Numbered from the stretch's first letter, positions 19,055-28,578 are shown. The stretch: DNA of 57,775 bases from Methylobacter sp. (GCA_030699385.1 JAUYMY010000032.1:1-57775), one strand, 5' to 3'. The notes: a model not told the origin generated them from the sequence alone. Program-made: numbers and translations.

Positions 19055-19999
19055 ATGACAAGATTGACGGAAGAAGTGCCTTATGAATTGGCGGGTATGC
19101 GCTTGGATCAAGTGCTTGCCGAGCTGTTTGCGGATTATTCGCGCAGCAAATTACAAACCTGGGTTAAAGATGGTCGGGTGCAGGTGAACGGCCTGACACT
19201 GAAAGCCAAAGACAAACTGGTCGGTGGTGAAACCATCGAACTCGATGCCGAGGCGGAAGTGGTCATCACCGCAGAGCCGGAGCCGATTCCTCTGGAGATT
19301 ATTTTTGAAGATGACAGCCTGCTGATTGTCAATAAACCGGCCGGTCTCGTGGTGCATCCGGCGGTGGGCAATTGGAACGGCACGCTGTTGAACGCGCTGC
19401 TGAACCATAATTCCAATCTGGAAACATTGCCCCGAGCCGGCATTGTGCACCGGATCGATAAGGAAACCAGCGGCTTGCTGATGATTGCCAAAACCTTGCA
19501 GGCGCATAACAGCTTGACCAGCCAGCTGCAAGATAGAGCCATTACCCGCGAATATCTGGCCATTACCCGGGGTCGCATGACTGCCGGCGGCACTGTCGAT
19601 GAACCTATCGGCCGCCATCCGACCGACAGGAAACGTTATGCGGTGCGGGAAAACGGCAAAGACGCGGTGACGCATTACCGCGTGAGCCAGCGCTTCACCC
19701 GCCACACACTGGTTCAGGTCAAACTCGAAACCGGCCGCACCCATCAGATCAGGGTACACATGGCGCATATCCGTTTTCCGTTACTCGGCGATCAGGTTTA
19801 CGGCGGGCGTTTTCAAATGCCGCCCGATTGCAGCGAGCAACTGGAAAAAGAATTGCGCAGTTTCAAACGGCAGGCCTTACATGCGGCGAAATTGGGTTTG
19901 CAGCATCCGGTGACCGATGAGTATTTCGAATGGGAACAACCCATGCCTGACGACATGACGCGCCTGCTGGCCGCCTTGGCCGCTAATGAGCGCGATTAA
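19055..19999 (+). CDS. rluD: RluD, 23S rRNA pseudouridine synthase
   Basis: This 314-aa protein has an N-terminal S4 RNA-binding domain (about 15-75, MRLDQVLAELFADYSRSKLQ) and a RluA-type catalytic domain. The catalytic aspartate is in HRIDKETSGLL (about 133-143). It makes pseudouridines 1911, 1915 and 1917 in helix 69 of 23S rRNA in E. coli. The downstream pgeF start overlaps the rluD end by 14 bp, so the two are translationally coupled. Length and motifs are normal. Confidence 0.94.
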   Translation: MTRLTEEVPYELAGMRLDQVLAELFADYSRSKLQTWVKDGRVQVNGLTLKAKDKLVGGETIELDAEAEVVITAEPEPIPLEIIFEDDSLLIVNKPAGLVVHPAVGNWNGTLLNALLNHNSNLETLPRAGIVHRIDKETSGLLMIAKTLQAHNSLTSQLQDRAITREYLAITRGRMTAGGTVDEPIGRHPTDRKRYAVRENGKDAVTHYRVSQRFTRHTLVQVKLETGRTHQIRVHMAHIRFPLLGDQVYGGRFQMPPDCSEQLEKELRSFKRQALHAAKLGLQHPVTDEYFEWEQPMPDDMTRLLAALAANERD

Positions 20000-20720
20000 A
20001 CCCTGGCTAACGCCGGATTGGCCGGCACCGCCGACTATCCATGCCGCGACTACGTTGCGTAATGGCGGCGTCAGTCGCGATGTTTACAGCAGCCTTAATC
20101 CGGCGCTGCATGTGGGCGATGACGCCGATTTAGTCAGGCAAAACCGGCACATCATTAAAAACGTGCTGGATCTGCCTAGCGAACCGGTTTGGCTGGAGCA
20201 AATCCATAGCAACCGCGCAGTCCCCGCCATTATCACAACGCCCTTGCAACAAGCCGACGCCAGTTATACGTCTGAACCCGGCGTGGTGTGCGCGGTGCTG
20301 ACCGCAGACTGTTTGCCGCTGCTGGTCTGCACTACCGACGGCAGCCAGATTGCCGCGATTCATGCCGGTTGGAAAGGATTGCTGGCGGGCATCATCGGCA
20401 ATACCTTGGCAGCAATGGGAAATAACGACTTCCTAGTTTGGCTAGGGCCTGCCATCGGCCCGAACTGCTTTGAAATCGGCGCGGAAGTACGTGAAGCCTT
20501 CGTCGCAAAATCAACAGCCTTTGCCGCCGCCTTTAAGCCGCAAGCTAACGGCAAATGGCTGGCCGACATTTATCAGCTCGCCCGCATCGAACTGGCGATG
20601 CTGGGTATTAATAAGGTTTACGGCGGCGGTTTTTGCACCGTCACCGAACAGGAACGTTTTTATTCCTACCGCCGGGATAAAATAACCGGGCGTATGGCGA
20701 CGCTAATATGGAGAGCGTAA
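19986..20720 (+). CDS. pgeF: PgeF (YfiH) laccase-domain protein
   Basis: This 244-aa protein is of the multicopper polyphenol-oxidase fold. The family was long called polyphenol oxidase; members have been assigned purine nucleoside phosphorylase/deaminase activity or roles in peptidoglycan editing. Family residues are visible in TADCLPLLVCTTDG and AIHAGWKGLLAGI (about 100-135) and in GPAIGPNCFEIG (about 156-167). It overlaps rluD by 14 bp, and bamD-rluD-yfiH is a well-known conserved neighbourhood. Confidence 0.9.
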   Translation: MSAIKPWLTPDWPAPPTIHAATTLRNGGVSRDVYSSLNPALHVGDDADLVRQNRHIIKNVLDLPSEPVWLEQIHSNRAVPAIITTPLQQADASYTSEPGVVCAVLTADCLPLLVCTTDGSQIAAIHAGWKGLLAGIIGNTLAAMGNNDFLVWLGPAIGPNCFEIGAEVREAFVAKSTAFAAAFKPQANGKWLADIYQLARIELAMLGINKVYGGGFCTVTEQERFYSYRRDKITGRMATLIWRA

Positions 20721-20724
20721 CAGA

Positions 20725-21549
20725 GTGAGTTTACTGGTATTAATTATCATCTTTACCGCAGTCGGCGGCGTGTTGAGCGTCATGGCGGCTGCGGTTTTTT
20801 TATTGTTGCGCGAGCATCAACGGCGCGCCGTGTTGCCGCACGGCATCAGTTTCGCGATAGGCGCGTTATTGGCAGTCGCCTTTTGGGGCTTAATTCCCGA
20901 AGCCTTTGAAGCCGTCGAACCGCCGCAATTCCGAACCTTATCCGCAACCATTTTGGCGGGCATACTCGGTTTTTTTGTGCTGGAAAAATTGCTAATTTGG
21001 CGGCATTGCCATTCCGGCAGCTGCGAGGCGCACAGCGACGAAGACGAGCATGAACACGATCACGGCCATAGCCATAGTCATGGCATCGCCAAATCGGCCG
21101 GCGCATTGATTATTTTAGGCGACAGCATCCATAACTTTGTCGATGGCGTGTTAATCGCGGCGGCATTTTTGACTGACGTGCATTTGGGCATCGTCACCAG
21201 CCTAGCCGTGGCCGCACACGAAATCCCGCAGGAAGTCGGCGATTTCGCCATTTTGTTGCACAGCGGTTATTCCAAAAGCAAGGCGCTGTTTTACAACATA
21301 CTGGCCAGCCTGAGCACCGTTTTAGGTGGCGTACTGGCCTATTTCAGCTTGGCTGATTTACATGACAGCCTGCCCTATTTTCTGGCGCTGGCGGCTTCGA
21401 GCTTTATTTATATTGCGGTCGCCGACTTGATCCCGTCGCTGCACAAAAAGACCGACATGAAAACCTCATTGCAACAGATTGCCTTAATTGCCATGGGCGT
21501 ATTATTGATCTGCTCATTGCATAACATCGCACATAATATGGAAATTTAA
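20725..21549 (+). CDS. ZIP-family divalent metal transporter
   Basis: This 274-aa membrane protein has a GTG start 5 bp after pgeF, so it is probably in the same operon. About eight hydrophobic segments flank a cytosolic histidine-rich loop (HSDEDEHEHDHGHSHSHG, about 108-125). Signature residues of ZIP helices IV and V appear in DSIHNFVDGVLIAAAF and AAHEIPQEVGDFAIL. ZIP proteins import Zn2+, Fe2+ or related ions into the cytoplasm. The metal cannot be deduced from sequence alone. Confidence 0.9.
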   Translation: MSLLVLIIIFTAVGGVLSVMAAAVFLLLREHQRRAVLPHGISFAIGALLAVAFWGLIPEAFEAVEPPQFRTLSATILAGILGFFVLEKLLIWRHCHSGSCEAHSDEDEHEHDHGHSHSHGIAKSAGALIILGDSIHNFVDGVLIAAAFLTDVHLGIVTSLAVAAHEIPQEVGDFAILLHSGYSKSKALFYNILASLSTVLGGVLAYFSLADLHDSLPYFLALAASSFIYIAVADLIPSLHKKTDMKTSLQQIALIAMGVLLICSLHNIAHNMEI

Positions 21550-21581
21550 CTTTTCAGCGCCATTGCTAATGAAGAATCGGC

Positions 21582-21779
21582 GTAACTGCTCAGCGAAAAA
21601 GGTAATAGAACACGGATGGCACGGGTTAGACGGATAATGACGAATTAAAAGCCGGCAGACGAGGCGTTGTGACGGGCCAAGGCGTCTGGCCGAAATCGGA
21701 TCGGAATTGCTAAAAGTTATACGGCAGAGATGAAACCCGCCAGCTCCCCCCCCCTTAAAAATCATGTAATCCCCCCCGA
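21582..21779. repeat. Dispersed repeat plus two poly-C tracts
   Basis: GTAACTGCTCAGCG, AACACGGATGGCACGG, ACGGATAATGACGAATTAAAAGC repeats the block found at 17894-17980. It is followed, about 70-110 bp later, by two runs of C of about ten and seven bases near 21745 and 21771, upstream of the DUF2490 gene. The C-runs are candidates for length variation. Confidence 0.5.
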
Positions 21780-21814
21780 CTTATACCGAATTTCATCAAC
21801 GGAGTATCAACATA

Positions 21815-22522
21815 ATGTCAGCAAAAAACTTTAGCGCCATTGCGCTGCTGCTTACCTTAACAGCGAGTGCTAATACGCACGCCGCTTCGGCAACTTCCGA
21901 TTTTCAGTCCTGGATTCCAATCAACATTAACGCCAACCTGACCCAGCAATTACGCGGCTTTTTAGAGTTTCAACCACGCATAGGCAATGACAATTCGCAT
22001 TTAACGTCGATGATGATTAGACCGTCAATCGGTTGGGCGCTCAGTCCACAAGCAACGCTTTGGGCGGGTTATTTGATGTCGGCAGATTCGGTTAGCCCAA
22101 GTTCTGACAAATACCTGATTGAAAATCGTGCCTGGCAAGGTTTTAGCTGGAAAGACACCGCCAACAATAAACAATTCATCTGGGAAATGCGCAATCGGCT
22201 GGAGGAGCGTTTTTTAGCGCGTAATGCTGACCCTAGTTTTCGCTGGCGCACCCGTTTTCGGATCGAACAGCTCATACCTAACTATTCATCGTGGTCGGTG
22301 ATTGCTTCTGAGGAAATATTTGTCAACCTCAACGACAATGAAAACAACCCCCAATTAAAAGCCGGGGCGCAGCAAAATCGTACTTATCTGGGCATTGGTT
22401 ATCGCTTTGCGCCTGAATTTCAAATTGAAACCGGTTTTTTATACCAGCACGTTTGGAAAAAAGAACCGGCAGGCGACCAAAACAATAAGGTCTGGATGAC
22501 CAATCTTAATATTAATTTTTAA
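21815..22522 (+). CDS. DUF2490 outer-membrane-like protein
   Basis: This 235-aa protein has a signal peptide (residues 1-23, ending THAA) and alternating amphipathic strands expected of a small outer-membrane beta-barrel. The strand pattern DFQSWIPININANLTQQLRGFLEFQPR and the terminal aromatic NLNINF match DUF2490 (compare a plasma-membrane or outer-membrane barrel of unknown function). The start has a good GGAG Shine-Dalgarno. It is monocistronic, with about 300 bp of gene-free DNA after it. Function is not known. Confidence 0.75.
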   Translation: MSAKNFSAIALLLTLTASANTHAASATSDFQSWIPININANLTQQLRGFLEFQPRIGNDNSHLTSMMIRPSIGWALSPQATLWAGYLMSADSVSPSSDKYLIENRAWQGFSWKDTANNKQFIWEMRNRLEERFLARNADPSFRWRTRFRIEQLIPNYSSWSVIASEEIFVNLNDNENNPQLKAGAQQNRTYLGIGYRFAPEFQIETGFLYQHVWKKEPAGDQNNKVWMTNLNINF

Positions 22523-22836
22523 GCTCGCCCACCGCTGCCAAAATGACGACCGGCGAATTATTATTACCCCTTCACTCTAGCCTGCGGCACTAAAGACTTT
22601 TCATTTGGGGCGTAGGGATAAGGAAGGCCGGGGGAATTTATGTTATCCTATGCGCAACATTCAACCCTTGGCGGTAAATCTTGATACGCTTGGCCGTAAC
22701 AAGAAACGTCAGCGCTTAAAACGCACACCCTCATCTAACCACCGTTTTTCCGCACATTTTTATTAACTTCCACACTTTTTCACCCCGCTGCCCGACACTT
22801 GTCTACAGCCATCTTTCTATTGAGACTCTAACTAAT

Positions 22837-24096
22837 ATGCCATTTACCACCCTCGGTTTATCTGATCCGCTGTTGCGCGCTATCGCTGATGCCGGTTACA
22901 CCACGCCCTCCCCTATACAATCACAAGCGATTCCAGCCGTTTTAGGCGGCCATGATGTGCTCGCTGCCGCGCAAACCGGAACCGGGAAAACAGCAGGTTT
23001 CACCCTGCCCATACTGCACCGCCTCTCGCAAAAGGCTTACGGCAATAACCGCCCGGTCAGGGTGTTAATCCTAACCCCAACCCGCGAACTGGCGGCGCAA
23101 ATTGGCGAGTCGGTCAACAAATACGGCGCGCATTTGCATCCCCGGTTAAAATCCGAAGTCGTGTTTGGCGGGGTAAAAATCAATCCGCAAATGATGCGGC
23201 TCAGAGGCGGCGTCGATATATTGGTCGCCACACCGGGCCGCCTTTTAGACCTGGTCAATCAAAATGCGGTCAAGCTCGACAAGGTAGAAACTTTAATCTT
23301 AGACGAAGCCGATCGTATGCTGGATATGGGCTTCATTCGGGACATCCGTAAAATCATCGCCTTTTTGCCGAAAAAACGTCAAAACCTGTTGTTCTCCGCG
23401 ACTTTTTCCGAAGACATACGCAAATTGACCACCGGCTTGCTGGTCAACCCAATCAAAATTGAAGTCGCGCCGCGCAACACCGCCGCCGAACTGGTTGAAC
23501 AACTCGCTTATCTGGTCAATAAAGCCAACAAAACCGAACTGCTCTGCCATTTGATTAAGGAACATGACTGGCAACAGGTATTGGTGTTCACCACCACCAA
23601 ACACGGCGCCAACCGATTGACCGAAAAGCTCAACAAAGTCGACATCAAGGCCGCCGCGATACACGGCAACAAAAGTCAGGGCGCGAGAACCAGCGCATTG
23701 GCGGGCTTTAAAGCCGGTGACATCAGAGTGCTGGTCGCGACCGACGTCGCGGCGCGCGGCATTGACATCAACCTGTTACCGCATGTCATCAATTTTGAAC
23801 TGCCCCGGATGCCGGAAGATTATGTCCACAGAATCGGCCGCACCGGACGCGCAGGCGAAGAAGGCCAAGCCATATCGTTGGTATCGCATGACGAATACAA
23901 CTTCTTGCGCCAAGTTGAAAAGCTGATTGGGAAAGAGATTAAACGCGAACAAATTACCGGTTTTGAAGCCTCCGCCGTAGCGCCGCCAATGCCGCCGGAA
24001 CCACCACGCGGCCCGCGCCCAAGCCGGAATTCAGGTCAAGCGCGCAAACCCGCCAGCACTCAGGCCAGACAAAAGCCTCGGGCACGAAGCGTATAG
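22837..24096 (+). CDS. rhlE: RhlE-type DEAD-box RNA helicase
   Basis: This 419-aa protein has every DEAD-box motif: Q motif (PSPIQ), motif I AQTGTGKT, Ia PTRELAAQ, Ib TPGR, II DEAD, III SAT, IV to V ([12 protein letters not shown]) and [12 protein letters not shown]. The short basic Pro/Arg-rich tail (about 385-419) fits RhlE, an ATP-dependent RNA helicase involved in ribosome maturation and RNA degradation. It is monocistronic; 22523-22836 upstream holds no gene, and I see no clear regulatory site in it. A second, DbpA-type helicase gene lies 1.8 kb downstream on the other strand. Confidence 0.9.
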   Translation: MPFTTLGLSDPLLRAIADAGYTTPSPIQSQAIPAVLGGHDVLAAAQTGTGKTAGFTLPILHRLSQKAYGNNRPVRVLILTPTRELAAQIGESVNKYGAHLHPRLKSEVVFGGVKINPQMMRLRGGVDILVATPGRLLDLVNQNAVKLDKVETLILDEADRMLDMGFIRDIRKIIAFLPKKRQNLLFSATFSEDIRKLTTGLLVNPIKIEVAPRNTAAELVEQLAYLVNKANKTELLCHLIKEHDWQQVLVFTTTKHGANRLTEKLNKVDIKAAAIHGNKSQGARTSALAGFKAGDIRVLVATDVAARGIDINLLPHVINFELPRMPEDYVHRIGRTGRAGEEGQAISLVSHDEYNFLRQVEKLIGKEIKREQITGFEASAVAPPMPPEPPRGPRPSRNSGQARKPASTQARQKPRARSV

Positions 24097-24192
24097 TTTG
24101 TGGGCGTTATTTTTCTGTAATATCTCATTAACGACAGGTTAAAAAGACTATCACCACGAAGAGCACGAAGAATGCATCGTTCCCGCGCTCCA

Positions 24193-24311
24193 GAGACTGT
24201 GAAAGTATTGTCAGAATCACTAAAAAATAGCAGAAAAAGCGCTGTAAGTTATTGATTTCTGATTGTCGAAATTGGCAATTCCGCCTAGTTTCAGAATACT
24301 TTCACAGCCTC
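24193..24311. mobile_element. MITE-like element, copy 2 (119 bp)
   Basis: Same length and nearly same sequence as 6203-6321. The left terminus GAGACTGTGAAAGTATT is intact, while the right terminus has one change (AGTCTC to AGCCTC). It sits directly against a 102-bp direct repeat (24310-24411), again inside a GCTCC...AGCTTGGGAGC hairpin like copy 1. Confidence 0.75.
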
Positions 24312-24411
24312 TCTAGCTTGGGAGCGACTGCCCTCAAGCTCTGCTTGCTGGGTGGGTAACATCAAGCAGAGCTTGAAGGTATGCGTTCCCAAGTTGGAAC
24401 TTGGGAACGAG
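24310..24411. repeat. 102-bp direct repeat, left copy, flanking endonuclease gene
   Basis: It consists of two hairpins: CAAGCTCTGCTTG...CAAGCAGAGCTTG, then CGTTCCCAAGTTGGAACTTGGGAACG-type arms. The matching copy is 25793-25894, of equal length with only a few differences and in the same orientation. Together the copies bracket the Mrr-like gene. Confidence 0.8.
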
Positions 24412-24447
24412 GTAGCTCTACATATCTGTGAGTAATAGGCAGTTCAG

Positions 24448-25725
24448 CTAATCGCAGTCAAAATGGTTTGGTTTGTTATTCCACAACAAGAATAAACGGG
24501 AACTCCCCGGAAATGATTCCAATTGATTATCTCCATTAAAAGAAAATAATAATTCTTTTCCTTTTAGATATTCAAATTGGTTATTTTTATCGTAATATTT
24601 TTTTGCTCTAAAGAAATGCTTCCCAAGTTTGTACAGTGATTTCAAACTAGTATCGGGTAAATGCGTTCCTCTTTGACCAAACCCGTCATGCGTATGAATT
24701 TTTTTGGGGAGCCACAGGAGCAAAGCAGCTCCCTTTGTTTCCTTGACTACCATAGCGTATGAGTTGTCAATATTGGTATAACCACTATTTGCATGAAATA
24801 TTTTTCCTACGAGCCCTTCCACACCAATTCCAGTTAAAAGTTTTTCAATTTCAGAGAATTCAACCAGTATCGATTTGTCATTAGTAATCCGGCAAGAGGC
24901 TAAACGACACCATTCTGCTACTTCTTTAGACGTTGCGAGTTGAATACGTGAATTTTGTCTATCAGACCACCTACTCCCACACGGTAAATATCTCGATGTT
25001 GTGATAAATAACCCTCGGTTTGCTTTTTCGTCATCAACAACGGCTGTTAATGCTTGAACGGCTTGTAACTCAATTGGATTTTTATAGCGTTTAGCTTGAA
25101 CCAATGTAATAGATTCACTTACTAAATCATTCGAGTAAAGCCTTAAATCGATTCCACCATCATTGCTGCCGGGCCCTAATACTGTTCTATATCCATTATT
25201 TTGAAAAACAACTTCTAAAAATTCTTCATATTGCCGAGGTAATAACTTATACATATCACTTGGATTTTTATAAAACCGATCAAATATTTCCTCGTACATA
25301 GACGAATAATCAGGCTTAATTAAGCTACAAATCCAAGACCATTGAAAATAACCACGAAAGGCTTCTGCCAATTCACTTTCATAATCATCGACATAAAAAC
25401 CGCCTATGGTATGATCATCCAATTCAAAAATAAACTCTGTTTGCTCAAGTGCTTGGCTGATTTCCTCACCTAAATCTATACCAGACCATCCATTGACTGC
25501 CTCTAATACATCACCATTAAGCCATAGTACCAGTACACATGGGTTTTCAGTCGGCTCATCATCATAATATTCAGCATAACTTGTAAATCCGCAATTATCG
25601 CTATGCCACATATTATGTTTTTCAATTACAGACTTAACGATAGTTTTTAAATTTTCTATTTTTTCCTCTAATTCGCTATCGTTGTATTTTTTAATCTGTG
25701 TATTGCCAATATCTTTTTTATTCAT
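24448..25725 (-). CDS. Mrr-like restriction endonuclease domain protein
   Basis: This roughly 425-aa protein has a central Mrr/PD-(D/E)XK nuclease domain (about 160-270). A glutamate in YEEFLEVVF, an aspartate in NDGGIDLRLY and the QAKRY motif form the usual E...D...QxK set. The N-terminal 150 and C-terminal 150 residues match nothing I recognise. Mrr nucleases usually cut modified DNA or are recruited to foreign DNA. The ATG at 25725 was preferred to a TTG at 25734. The gene is visibly more AT-rich than its neighbours and lies between two 102-bp direct repeats, which suggests acquisition. No methyltransferase accompanies it. Confidence 0.75.
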   Translation of the reverse strand: MNKKDIGNTQIKKYNDSELEEKIENLKTIVKSVIEKHNMWHSDNCGFTSYAEYYDDEPTENPCVLVLWLNGDVLEAVNGWSGIDLGEEISQALEQTEFIFELDDHTIGGFYVDDYESELAEAFRGYFQWSWICSLIKPDYSSMYEEIFDRFYKNPSDMYKLLPRQYEEFLEVVFQNNGYRTVLGPGSNDGGIDLRLYSNDLVSESITLVQAKRYKNPIELQAVQALTAVVDDEKANRGLFITTSRYLPCGSRWSDRQNSRIQLATSKEVAEWCRLASCRITNDKSILVEFSEIEKLLTGIGVEGLVGKIFHANSGYTNIDNSYAMVVKETKGAALLLWLPKKIHTHDGFGQRGTHLPDTSLKSLYKLGKHFFRAKKYYDKNNQFEYLKGKELLFSFNGDNQLESFPGSSRLFLLWNNKPNHFDCD

Positions 25726-25792
25726 AGATATCAATTAGTCAAGTAGTGTAAGTAAGCGTCTTTTTGAACGCTTAAACATGTCTCGCTCCCAA

Positions 25793-25894
25793 TCTCTAGC
25801 TTAGGAGTGACTGCCCTCAAGCTCTGCTTGCTGGATAGGTAACATCAAGCAGAGCTTGAAGGTATACGTTCCCAAGTTGGAACTTGGGAACGAG
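25793..25894. repeat. 102-bp direct repeat, right copy, flanking endonuclease gene
   Basis: Direct-repeat partner of 24310-24411. It is followed immediately by a short CACGAAA-type segment (25896-25927) that runs to the 3' end of dbpA. Confidence 0.8.
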
Positions 25895-25944
25895 ATATTT
25901 TCGTGCCTTTCGTGATTTTCGTGGACGCTATTTCTGAGCTAAAC

Positions 25945-27333
25945 CTAGCCCCATTGCGATTTATGGACATTAAAATTGCGCCCTTTGATTTTGCCGTTAC
26001 GCAGGCAAGCCAGGGCTTTATCGGCACTGCCGCGTTTGATGGCGACATAAGCATGGGCATCGAAAATATCGATTTTGCCGACTTCACCACCGGCAATCCC
26101 GGCGTCACCGGTCAACGCACCTAATATATCACCCGGCCGCACTTTGTTTTTACGACCGCCGTCTATCCATAACGTCACCATTGGCGGCTCAAAGCGCTGT
26201 TCGTAACTCAATTGAAAAGGCGCGACTTCGTCCCATTTGGCGGAGGTGTTTTGATAATCTTCAATGGCTTTAACCCGGTTCAATTCCTGTTCGGTGCATA
26301 AACTCAGCGCCAGCCCTTTTTTCCCGGCGCGACCGGTGCGGCCGATACGGTGTACATAAATTTCCGCGTCCCACGGCAAATCGTAGTTAATCACCGCCTG
26401 CATATCCTTAATATCCAAACCGCGTGCGGCCACATCGGTCGCCACCAACACCGAACAGCTTTTATTGGCAAAGCGCACCAACACTTGGTCGCGGTGTTTT
26501 TGTTCCAGATCGCCATGCAGTGCCTGCACCGAAAAGCCGCTGTTTTCCAAGGCGCTGGCGACATCCTGACAATCGCGTTTGGTGTTGCAAAAAACCACGG
26601 TGGATTCAGGACGGTGATAGGCCAACAAATAACCCAGCGCATTGATGCGTTTGGATTTTTCCACCTGATAAAAATGCTGCTCAATATCGCTGTCGTGATG
26701 GCTGGGCTCAATGCTGACCGAAACCGGCTTGAACTGGAATTTTTGGCTGATTTCCCGGATAGGGTCGGTATAAGTCGCCGAAAACAGCAAGGTTTGCCGA
26801 TGCGTCGGCGCATAAGAAATGACATCGCTGATGGCTTCTTCAAAGCCCATGTCCAGCATCCGGTCGGCTTCATCCAGCACCAAGACTTTCAGGTTGCTCA
26901 AGCGCAAGCTGCGTTTGCGCAAATGTTCCTGCAAGCGTCCTGGGGTGCCGACAACGATATGGACGCCATGTTCCAATGAGCCCAGCTGTGGCCCGAAAGG
27001 CACGCCGCCGCATAAGGTCAGCACTTTAATGTTTTGGGTGAAGCGCGCCAGTCGGCGGATTTCTTTGCAGACTTGGTCGGCCAGTTCCCGCGTTGGGCAC
27101 ACCACCATTGCCTGAACCCTAAAGCTGTTCAAATCCAGCTTGGACAACAGGCCGATGCCGAAAGCGGCGGTTTTGCCGCTGCCGGTTTTGGCCTGCGCAA
27201 TCACGTCCCTGCCTTCTAGGATATGCGGCAGACTTTCCGCCTGAATCGGCGTCAGATGGGTGTAACCCAGGGATTCTATGTTTTCAAGCAAGGCGGGTTT
27301 TAAGGCTAGGGAGGAAAATTTTTCAGTATTCAC
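25945..27333 (-). CDS. dbpA: DbpA, ATP-dependent RNA helicase
   Basis: This 462-aa DEAD-box helicase carries motifs [41 protein letters not shown] and [10 protein letters not shown]. The C-terminal RNA-binding domain (about 385-460, VTLWIDGGRKNKVRPGDILGALTG) is the DbpA/CsdA RRM that binds 23S rRNA hairpin 92. It acts in 50S subunit assembly. The start is a GTG with the usual N-terminus (FSSLALKPALLENIESLGY). It is monocistronic, and its 3' end abuts dispersed repeats. Confidence 0.92.
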   Translation of the reverse strand: MNTEKFSSLALKPALLENIESLGYTHLTPIQAESLPHILEGRDVIAQAKTGSGKTAAFGIGLLSKLDLNSFRVQAMVVCPTRELADQVCKEIRRLARFTQNIKVLTLCGGVPFGPQLGSLEHGVHIVVGTPGRLQEHLRKRSLRLSNLKVLVLDEADRMLDMGFEEAISDVISYAPTHRQTLLFSATYTDPIREISQKFQFKPVSVSIEPSHHDSDIEQHFYQVEKSKRINALGYLLAYHRPESTVVFCNTKRDCQDVASALENSGFSVQALHGDLEQKHRDQVLVRFANKSCSVLVATDVAARGLDIKDMQAVINYDLPWDAEIYVHRIGRTGRAGKKGLALSLCTEQELNRVKAIEDYQNTSAKWDEVAPFQLSYEQRFEPPMVTLWIDGGRKNKVRPGDILGALTGDAGIAGGEVGKIDIFDAHAYVAIKRGSADKALACLRNGKIKGRNFNVHKSQWG

Positions 27334-27468
27334 GAGGACTCTTTCATGTTAACGGCGGACTGCCGTGATTCGGATGCTAATGATAGCAGATGGGGGGAAG
27401 TGGCGCTTAGGTTGCGGCTGTCACAGGTGTTAATCGCGACGTGGGCAATCGCTCTTACAAAAAGATTA

Positions 27469-27606
27469 AGGCGATTTCTGAGAAAGAATATCCCCCTAAT
27501 GGTTGTGGCTGTAGAAAAACAGAGTCCACGAAAATTTTGTATTTTTCGTGTTTTTCGTGCCTTTCGTGGACAATTATTTAGGTATGCTCTTTTCAGGAAA
27601 TAGCCT
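27469..27606. repeat. TIR-bounded CACGAAA element, copy A
   Basis: The outer ends AGGCGATTTCTGAGAAA and its imperfect complement TTCAGGAAATAGCCT enclose arms rich in CCACGAAAA / TTTTCGTGG heptamers. Similar elements lie at 28579-28741 and 37706-37848. This copy supplies the last roughly eleven codons and the stop of the GIY-YIG gene. Confidence 0.7.
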
Positions 27607-27861
27607 AACCTGATTACTTTCGGCCGCCAGCAGTTGCAGTTTCTCAAGCCGGGGCAGTTTTTTTATCGCGCATTCCCGTTTGCTGGCGGAACTGCGGTCA
27701 TGGCCGGTTTCGACATAAACCAATTGCTTGGGCTGCCGGGCGCGAAAATATTTGGCGCCCTGTTTGCTTTCATGTTGCTTAAAGCGGCGCACAACATCGT
27801 TGCTGATGCCGGTGTACAGCGATTCATCGCTGCACAGGATAATGTAAACCTGCCAGTTCAC
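27574..27861 (-). CDS. GIY-YIG nuclease-family protein
   Basis: This roughly 95-aa protein consists of one GIY-YIG domain of the YhbQ/UPF0213 kind: WQVYIILCSDESLYTGISNDVVRRFKQH holds the VYI...YTG motif, then the RRF arginine, with the glutamate in KRECAIKKL. The GTG at 27861 lies 4 bp after the VIT1 stop. A TTG at 27882 would add seven residues and overlap. Such stand-alone domains are assigned to DNA repair or processing, but the role is poorly known. Its C-terminal codons are borrowed from a dispersed repeat. Confidence 0.8.
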   Translation of the reverse strand: MNWQVYIILCSDESLYTGISNDVVRRFKQHESKQGAKYFRARQPKQLVYVETGHDRSSASKRECAIKKLPRLEKLQLLAAESNQVRLFPEKSIPK

Positions 27862-27865
27862 CGCG

Positions 27866-28561
27866 TTACACGGCGGTGCCAAAAAGGGCGCCGACGGCAG
27901 CGGTCAAGCCCATGGCCAACGCGCCCCAAAAAGCGACACGCACAGCGCTTTTAATCAGGCCTGAGCCGCCGGTATAAGCCGCCAACAGGCCGAGTGCGAT
28001 TAAAAACAACAACGAGGCCGATGATACCAGCACAATCAAATCGGCCGCAGGCGTCCATACCACAATCAATAAAGGCAAGGCCGCGCCCACAGCAAAGGTG
28101 GCCGCCGAGGTCAGTGCCGCCTGTACCGGCCTTGCCGTGCCTGTGGCAGAAATGCCCAATTCGTCGCGGGCATGTGCGCCCAGCGCATCATGGTTCATCA
28201 ATTGTTCTGCAACTTGTACGGCCAGCATCGGATCAAGCCCGCGCGACACATAAATCGCGGCCAGTTCCTTTTGCTCATGATGCGGGGTTTCGTCCAGTTC
28301 TTTGCGTTCGCGCTTTAAATCGGCCTGCTCGGTGTCGGCCTGGGAACTGACCGAAACATATTCACCCGCCGCCATCGACATCGCCCCGGCAACCAGACCG
28401 GCGACACCGGCCAGCACAATGGCGTCATGCGCCGCCTCAGAGGCGGCAATGCCGACGATGAGACTGGCGGTAGATACGATGCCGTCGTTGGCACCGAGCA
28501 CGGCTGCACGCAGCCAGCCGATACGATGCGTCCGGTGTTTTTCGGGATGATGGGCTAACAT
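27866..28561 (-). CDS. VIT1/CCC1-family transporter
   Basis: This 231-aa membrane protein has five hydrophobic segments, with the family motifs LGANDGIVSTASLIVGIAAS (about 24-43), AGAMSMAAGEYVSVSSQ (about 56-72) and a metal-binding helix-loop rich in Glu. VIT1/CCC1 proteins move Fe2+ or Mn2+ out of the cytoplasm. An AAGGAC Shine-Dalgarno precedes the start. It lies between the P-type ATPase (upstream, same strand) and the GIY-YIG gene; a repeat element separates it from the ATPase, so a metal-handling neighbourhood is plausible but co-transcription is not certain. Confidence 0.9.
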   Translation of the reverse strand: MLAHHPEKHRTHRIGWLRAAVLGANDGIVSTASLIVGIAASEAAHDAIVLAGVAGLVAGAMSMAAGEYVSVSSQADTEQADLKRERKELDETPHHEQKELAAIYVSRGLDPMLAVQVAEQLMNHDALGAHARDELGISATGTARPVQAALTSAATFAVGAALPLLIVVWTPAADLIVLVSSASLLFLIALGLLAAYTGGSGLIKSAVRVAFWGALAMGLTAAVGALFGTAV

Positions 28562-28578
28562 GAGTTGTCCTTGTTTAA

